From contig JAEZDJ010000076.1 of the NCBI GenBank assembly GCA_023429565.1, positions 1 through 11,217 of the forward strand: DNA of 11,217 nucleotides. The letters are read 5' to 3'. Made by a program: the position numbers and the translations under genes. Positions 7,067-11,217 of the stretch are shown here, piece after piece (positions within the stretch are counted from its first letter, which is position 1; each line of letters opens with the position of its first letter). Source of the DNA: Actinomycetes bacterium (lineage in GTDB: Bacteria > Actinomycetota > Coriobacteriia > Coriobacteriales > Eggerthellaceae). The notes beneath the pieces were generated by a model. The model was not told the origin of the DNA and did no database searches. It was given only the letters and a program-made list of their open reading frames with translations.

Positions 7067-7094
7067 AAAGGGCGGCGTCGAGCCGCCTTTTTTT
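7067..7094 (+). terminator. Strong intrinsic terminator after rplS, possibly bidirectional
   Basis: A perfect 6-bp GC stem GGCGGC/GCCGCC (7071-7076, 7082-7087) with loop GTCGA is followed by seven Ts (7088-7094). Upstream AAAG bases can pair with the Ts, and read on the minus strand the stem is followed by CTTTCTTT, so it could also end transcripts coming from the right. The rest of the gap up to rnhB (7095-7213) shows no promoter I can support. Confidence 0.88.
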
Positions 7095-7213
7095 ATGGCA
7101 TGAGAAGCGGTTTCGATCTCGAGTTCTCCTGTAGTTTCTTGTCTTTGAAGATTTTTGCTTCGAGTTCGCGGATCACGGTGCCGACCCCTTCCGTTTCTCT
7201 TTGGAGTCGTGGC

Positions 7214-8038
7214 ATGACCGAGTATTTGACGGGAAGGGAAGGGCTCATCGTGGAACCGACAGCTGCTGAAATCAAGTCTCGCCTTCAGCGTGCGGACAAG
7301 CGTGAATTCTCCGTTCTCGAACGATCCTTGATGGCAGACACGCGCAAAGGGGTGCAGGCTGCCCTCCGCACGGCACGACGAAGGCTCGAGGCGGAGGCGG
7401 CGGAGCATGCCCGCCTTGCTGCGATGTACTCGTATGAGCGCGCGCTTGCCGAAGGTCGTGGCACGGGCGTCATTGTCGGTTTGGACGAGGTCGGGCGCGG
7501 TCCTTTGGCGGGCCCCCTGGCGGTCGGTGCCGTAGTTCTCCCTCTTGATCCGGTTATTCCCGGTCTCAATGATTCGAAACAGGTGAAACCCGACGAACGC
7601 GAGCGCATTGCAGAGGAGATCCGGCGCGTTGCCCTCGCATGGACGGTTGAGTATGTTGAAGCGGAGATGCTGGACGCATGCGGCATGACCGCTTCCTTGA
7701 CCATTGCCTTTCGGCGTGCTGTCTCCCGTATCGAATCCTGCGGAATTCATCCCGATGTGATCTTGCTTGACGGCAATCCCCTCCGCCTTGACGAACGAGA
7801 GGTGAATGTCGTCAAGGGCGATGGCCTCTGCGCTTCCATTGCGGCGGCGTCCATCGTTGCGAAGGTTGATCGCGATGCCCTTATGTGCCGCTATGCCGAA
7901 CAGTATCCCGAATATGGGTTTGATGCCTGCAAGGGGTATGCGACTGCAGCCCATATCGAGGCCATCAGGCAGTTTGGCCTGACCCCTCTTCATCGTGCGA
8001 CGTTCTGCACGGCTTTCACCCAGCCAACCTTGTTCTGA
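7214..8038 (+). CDS. rnhB: Ribonuclease HII, long form with N-terminal domain
   Basis: Cleaves the RNA strand of RNA-DNA hybrids and nicks at single ribonucleotides misincorporated in DNA. 274 aa. The catalytic domain begins at about 86: GLDEVGRGPLAGP with Asp91-Glu92, LLDGN with Asp186, and AKVDRDALM with Asp221 complete the DEDD metal site. Residues 15-80 (AAEIKSRLQ, DTRKGVQAAL, MYSYERAL) match the pattern of the N-terminal extension in B. subtilis RnhB, an architecture unlike the short E. coli enzyme. I chose the ATG at 7214: GGAG lies 7 bases upstream and the family-like N-terminus begins soon after. The frame stays open back to an ATG at 7100, but that start abuts the rplS terminator and lacks a ribosome site. 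A short TGGGC/GCCCA hairpin (8042-8054) follows the stop. Confidence 0.95.
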   Translation: MTEYLTGREGLIVEPTAAEIKSRLQRADKREFSVLERSLMADTRKGVQAALRTARRRLEAEAAEHARLAAMYSYERALAEGRGTGVIVGLDEVGRGPLAGPLAVGAVVLPLDPVIPGLNDSKQVKPDERERIAEEIRRVALAWTVEYVEAEMLDACGMTASLTIAFRRAVSRIESCGIHPDVILLDGNPLRLDEREVNVVKGDGLCASIAAASIVAKVDRDALMCRYAEQYPEYGFDACKGYATAAHIEAIRQFGLTPLHRATFCTAFTQPTLF

Positions 8039-8140
8039 TTTTGGGCGGAGCCCACTCCCTTTCCTCACCTTTGCCATCCTGCCTTTGAGCGGCGCTTGGT
8101 CTGTCTTTCCCTTGTGCTGGAAACCTGCTGGATCTGCGTG

Positions 8141-8228
8141 AGATCGAGAGGAGCGATCTGCTGGATATATGCAGGCTATTCGCTTGAACTCCTTTCTATG
8201 ATGGTTGCATGTGAGAAAGGAGCAACCA
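8141..8228 (+). promoter_or_regulatory. yraN leader region: -10-like box and two hairpins
   Basis: The 193-bp gap before yraN holds a perfect 6-bp stem AGATCG/CGATCT (8141-8159) with loop AGAGGAG and a perfect 7-bp stem TGGTTGC/GCAACCA (arms 8202-8208 and 8222-8228). The 13-base loop of the second stem contains most of the yraN Shine-Dalgarno AAAGGAG (8216-8222). TATGAT (8197-8202) could be a -10 box, without a clear -35; if used, the left arm of the second hairpin would not be transcribed. TGCTGGAT occurs twice in this gap. Confidence 0.3.
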
Positions 8229-8231
8229 AAC

Positions 8232-8759
8232 ATGGACGGAATAGCTGCACCACTGCAAACGGGTTTGGAAGACGAAGGAGACAAGCTGGTACAAAACGGT
8301 CCGGAGCTTTCTCGGGCCGAGAGTCGTGGCCTTGCTGGTGCGGTGGTCCCGACTGCAACGGAGAGCGGGGCTGCAAGGCGGGGTGGGCGGCGGCGCGGCC
8401 ATAACGCAGACGTCGGGCGCCGCGGGGAGGACGCCGCTGCGAGATTTCTCGAACGGCGCGGATACGACATCGTCGAGCGGAACTGGACCTGCAATGCCGG
8501 CGAGGCGGACATCATCGCGCGAGATGAAGAGACTGTGGTGTTCGTTGAGGTCAAGACGCGCACAAACTGCGACAAAGGTCTGCCGAGCGAAGCCGTGGAC
8601 GAGGCGAAGCGCGCCCGATATGAGCAGATAGCGGTTCAATTTCTCAAAGACTACGACGTCGTTGACGTCCCTGTACGCTTCGACATCGTTTCTCTCGTGG
8701 TCATCTCTCCCGACCGCGCGATGATCCGTCATCACATCAACGCTTTTTCGGCTCAATGA
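8232..8759 (+). CDS. yraN: YraN/UPF0102 family predicted nuclease-fold protein
   Basis: A UPF0102 protein with a restriction-endonuclease-like (PD-(D/E)XK) fold; the biochemical role is not established, though the gene commonly sits beside comM and dprA. 175 aa. The conserved domain runs from about 58: DVGRRGEDAAARFLERRGYDI, then NAGEADIIARD with Asp93, then VFVEVKTRT with Glu106 and Lys108, and EAVDEAKRAR (120-129). Family members are usually about 115-130 aa, so the first 55 residues are an extension, low in recognisable order and ending in an Arg/Gly patch (49-56). Start: ATG with AAAGGAG 9 bases upstream; a TTG at 8205 is less likely. Its stop overlaps the comM start by four bases (ATGA). 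Confidence 0.88.
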   Translation: MDGIAAPLQTGLEDEGDKLVQNGPELSRAESRGLAGAVVPTATESGAARRGGRRRGHNADVGRRGEDAAARFLERRGYDIVERNWTCNAGEADIIARDEETVVFVEVKTRTNCDKGLPSEAVDEAKRARYEQIAVQFLKDYDVVDVPVRFDIVSLVVISPDRAMIRHHINAFSAQ

Positions 8760-10261
8760 CATCGGTGTATGGAAGGTGTACCGTATGCGGCGCGACTTTG
8801 CGTGGCGTGGAGGCGGTGCCTGTCGATGTGGAGGTGGCGGTGTCGCGAGGGGTGCCGCGGTTCTCTCTCGTCGGGATGCCTGATTTGGCTGTTCAAGAAG
8901 CCCGCGAGCGTGTTTGCGCGGCGCTGAGGGCGTGCGGGTTTTCCATGCCGAATGACAAGGTCGTGGTGAATCTTGCGCCTGGATCGCTGCGTAAGACGGG
9001 ATCGGGTTTCGATCTGCCTATAGCCGTTGGCATTTTGTCGGCCACCAAACAAGTTGATGCGCATGTCGCGGAAGGAATGCTGGTGGTGGGCGAGCTGTCT
9101 CTTGAAGGAGCCGTTCGGCCGGTTGCCGGCTTGCTTTCCTATGCGACATGCGCCCGTCGGCTCGGCATCGCCCTTGTGTGTTCGGGAGACGCGCAGGGGC
9201 TGGTGGCGATTGAGGGCCTTGAGCAAAGGACGATGGCTTCGTTAAGCGATCTCCGAACGGCTTCGTTTGGCAAGGTTCTCACAAAACCGCTTGTCCTCAA
9301 TGCGCGGGGGTTGGATTTCGCCGACATATCCGGACATGAGGTGGCAAAGCGTGCATTGCAGATTGCGGCTGCGGGCGGCCATGGGATGCTTATGATGGGA
9401 CCACCGGGCTCGGGAAAGACCATGCTTGCCTCACGCCTGTCATCCATCCTCCCGCCTCTGACGGAAACTGAGGCTCTTGAGACGGCTCAGGTGCATTCAG
9501 TTGCCGGGGAGGACCTGTCAACGGTGCTGGGCGGCGTGCGTCCTTTTCGCTGCCCGCATCATTCGGCAAGTCAGGCAGGCTTGGTCGGCGGCGGGTCGCC
9601 TCCTCGTCCGGGGGAGATATCCCTCGCTCACAACGGGATTCTGTTTTTAGACGAACTTCCTGAGTTTAAATCCTCCGTGCTCCAGGGTATTCGCCAACCG
9701 CTCGAATCGGGGTCCGTCACCATCACACGGGCTGACGGGAACGTCACCTTTCCAGCGCGTTTCATGTTGATAGCTGCCGCCAATCCCTGCCCTTGCGGTT
9801 ATTTCGGCGACCCCGAGATTTTCTGCAAGTGCTCCGCCTCGCAAGTCAGCTCGTATCAAAACAGGATCGGCGGTCCTCTCATGGATCGTATAGACATTCA
9901 TGTCGATGTAAGCCGCATCCCTCCGCATGAGGTTCTCGAAACCGGCTCGGGAACCGACTCGGACACCTTGCGAGAGGCGGTGCAGCGGGCCCGGACGTTT
10001 GCATCGTGGCGGCGGGCTCACACTGGACGCGACGAACGTGGCGGCAGACCGCCCGATCTCGTGAGTTCGAGCGACATGTCAAAAGATGACCAGCTGTTTC
10101 TTGAGCGCGCTGCACGGGTCAATGGCATGAGCGGCCGGGCTCTCATACGTACGCTTGCTGTAGCGCGTACCGTTGCCGACATGGAGGAAGAGCCCCGCGT
10201 CAGCAAGCGTCATCTCTGTGAGGCGATAGGGCTGAGGTTCAGGGAAGGGGTGGGTGCATGA
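8756..10261 (+). CDS. comM: ComM/YifB family AAA+ ATPase (Mg-chelatase-like)
   Basis: A hexameric AAA+ helicase; the Vibrio homologue drives branch migration during natural transformation. 501 aa, usual length. An N-terminal Lon-like ChlI domain (about 15-165, GVEAVPVDVEV, FSLVGMPDLAVQEARERV) is followed by the ATPase core: Walker A GPPGSGKT (215-222), Walker B ILFLDE (295-300), the Cys motif NPCPCG (Cys345, Cys347) with Cys357 and Cys359 that probably binds zinc, and GPLMDRIDIHVDV (373-385). The Mg-chelatase C-terminal domain ends with ALIRTLAVARTVADME (462-477). The ATG overlaps the yraN stop and has no Shine-Dalgarno upstream, so translation probably depends on termination-reinitiation. 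Its own stop overlaps the dprA start. Confidence 0.95.
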   Translation: MTSVYGRCTVCGATLRGVEAVPVDVEVAVSRGVPRFSLVGMPDLAVQEARERVCAALRACGFSMPNDKVVVNLAPGSLRKTGSGFDLPIAVGILSATKQVDAHVAEGMLVVGELSLEGAVRPVAGLLSYATCARRLGIALVCSGDAQGLVAIEGLEQRTMASLSDLRTASFGKVLTKPLVLNARGLDFADISGHEVAKRALQIAAAGGHGMLMMGPPGSGKTMLASRLSSILPPLTETEALETAQVHSVAGEDLSTVLGGVRPFRCPHHSASQAGLVGGGSPPRPGEISLAHNGILFLDELPEFKSSVLQGIRQPLESGSVTITRADGNVTFPARFMLIAAANPCPCGYFGDPEIFCKCSASQVSSYQNRIGGPLMDRIDIHVDVSRIPPHEVLETGSGTDSDTLREAVQRARTFASWRRAHTGRDERGGRPPDLVSSSDMSKDDQLFLERAARVNGMSGRALIRTLAVARTVADMEEEPRVSKRHLCEAIGLRFREGVGA

Positions 10262-11217
10262 CTGAGCAGGTGGAGCGGCGGAGGACGGATGATGGGCGGG
10301 TTGTGGGATTGAAGGGAGACCGCGGAGTTCTCGTTAAAGGGAAAGACGGTTACCCTCCTTCGCTTGAAAAGCTGGCGAATCCTCCCGATCGCCTGTTCGT
10401 TGTGGGAAATAGCCATGCACTGCAGGAGGGCTTGGCTATCGTCGGAGCGCGCAAGGCGACGCCCTATGGGCTGTCATGCGCAAGACGCTTCGCGCGCGCT
10501 GCCGCCGAGCGGGGAATCGTCATTGTGTCGGGAGGCGCGCGCGGATGCGATGCGGCCGCGCATGAGGCGGCGCTTGCGTCGGGCACGCCGACCGTGGTTT
10601 TTCTTGGAGGGGGGTGCGATGAGCTTTATCCTGCTGAGAACCATGGCCTGTTCCAGCGTGTCGTCGATTCAGGAGGCGCCGTCGTGTCGGAGCACTCATG
10701 GGAGGAGCCTCCGTTGCCTTACCGTTTCAGGATGAGAAACCGTTTGATAGCGGGGCTTGCCTTGGCAACCCTCATCGTCGAGGCAGGATTGCCTTCCGGA
10801 ACGTTTTCCACGGCAGACGAGGCGTTGGCTGCCAATCGAGATGTCCTGGTGGTTCCTGGTGCCATCACCTCAGCGTCATCGCGGGGCGCGAATCGGTTGC
10901 TGTACCAGGGAGCGACGCCCATCGTTGATGACGAAACCTTCGACGATGTTCTGTTCTCCCTGTTCGGTCGTCTCAAGCGGGAGAAGGCGCCCGTCCCTTT
11001 CGTTGCTGGGTCAAGCAAGCAGCCTCGGTCTGACCATGGGAAAGCCGTTCATGCGGCGGAATCCGACCATGCGAGCGGCGAGCAAAGGGCTCGACATGCG
11101 CTTTTGGAAAACCCCGTGGTAATGGCGGTGCGTGCAGAGCCTCTGGGCATGGAGGCCCTCTATGCCAAGCTCTGCGCCGTGCATGGATCGGTGGACGCTG
11201 CCTCCCGCCTCATGGAG
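10258..11217 (+). CDS. dprA: DNA-processing protein DprA (3' end beyond window)
   Basis: Binds incoming single-stranded DNA in the cytoplasm and loads RecA during transformation. The frame is open from the ATG at 10258 to the window edge (320 codons, no stop seen). Motifs of the Rossmann-like domain: YPPSLEKLANPPDRLFVVG (32-50), AIVGARKATPYG (60-71), VSGGARGCDAAAH (90-102), ELYPAEN (122-128), RFRMRNRLIAGL (156-167), EAGLPSGTFSTADEA (175-189), and VPGAITSASSRGANRLLYQGA (199-219). The N-terminus is short, without a SAM/HhH-like domain. Residues from about 280 may begin the C-terminal winged helix. Start: AAGGGG 7 bases upstream and ATGA overlap with comM. In the GLARGID motif, Leu and Ile are replaced by Gly and Cys. 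Confidence 0.94.
   Translation, partial: MTEQVERRRTDDGRVVGLKGDRGVLVKGKDGYPPSLEKLANPPDRLFVVGNSHALQEGLAIVGARKATPYGLSCARRFARAAAERGIVIVSGGARGCDAAAHEAALASGTPTVVFLGGGCDELYPAENHGLFQRVVDSGGAVVSEHSWEEPPLPYRFRMRNRLIAGLALATLIVEAGLPSGTFSTADEALAANRDVLVVPGAITSASSRGANRLLYQGATPIVDDETFDDVLFSLFGRLKREKAPVPFVAGSSKQPRSDHGKAVHAAESDHASGEQRARHALLENPVVMAVRAEPLGMEALYAKLCAVHGSVDAASRLME

Noticed and set aside
8096..8404. 102-codon plus-strand ORF before and into yraN
   Set aside because: It overlaps the yraN start in another frame, lacks a ribosome site and shows only chance Cys and Arg richness.
7007..8575. 522-codon minus-strand ORF opposite rnhB and yraN
   Set aside because: It runs antisense through two well-recognised genes, has no family motifs, and is the kind of long shadow frame expected in GC-biased coding DNA.
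1..11217. CRISPR array, insertion sequence, prophage or integrative element
   Set aside because: No regularly spaced repeats, transposase or integrase motifs, or attachment-like duplications were seen; nearly all sequence is explained by housekeeping genes.

Overview
The window is an ordinary bacterial chromosomal segment of high-moderate GC, with one rRNA end, nine recognisable genes and short intergenic gaps (none over about 250 bases). Gene content and order (rnhB-yraN-comM-dprA, plus an Actinobacteria-like 5S rRNA) point to an actinomycete. The long B. subtilis-type N-terminal domain of RNase HII and the clear TATAAT-type promoters suggest a lineage such as Coriobacteriia rather than Streptomyces or Mycobacterium. 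This placement is inference and only moderately sure.

Left end (1-2947): the 3' part of a 5S rRNA gene ends an rRNA operon and is followed by two GC-rich hairpins. Converging on it from the minus strand is a complete P-type cation ATPase (909 aa from the preferred ATG). It has all catalytic motifs but lacks the usual Asp of the sixth membrane helix. Middle (2948-6561): a 250-bp divergent region leads to mtnA (methylthioribose-1-phosphate isomerase, methionine salvage), a dGTPase-family HD hydrolase, and azlC-azlD, a two-component branched-chain amino acid exporter whose promoter lies so close to the start that the mRNA is probably leaderless.

Right part (6562-11217): a terminator, then rplS (ribosomal protein L19) as a single-gene unit with its own promoter and terminator, then rnhB (RNase HII). 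After a 193-bp leader region with two hairpins comes a tightly coupled operon yraN-comM-dprA joined by two 4-base ATGA overlaps. dprA runs off the right edge. ComM (branch-migration helicase) and DprA (RecA loader) both handle incoming single-stranded DNA in natural transformation, and YraN is a predicted nuclease-fold partner, so this end is a DNA-uptake/recombination module.

I found no mobile element, CRISPR array, prophage or novel multi-gene system. The points most worth a second look are the altered ion-site residue in the ATPase, the probable leaderless azlC transcript, the hairpins that display Shine-Dalgarno-like purines ahead of yraN, paired dyads in the mtnA promoter, and a small antisense ORF that fills the rplS-rnhB gap.
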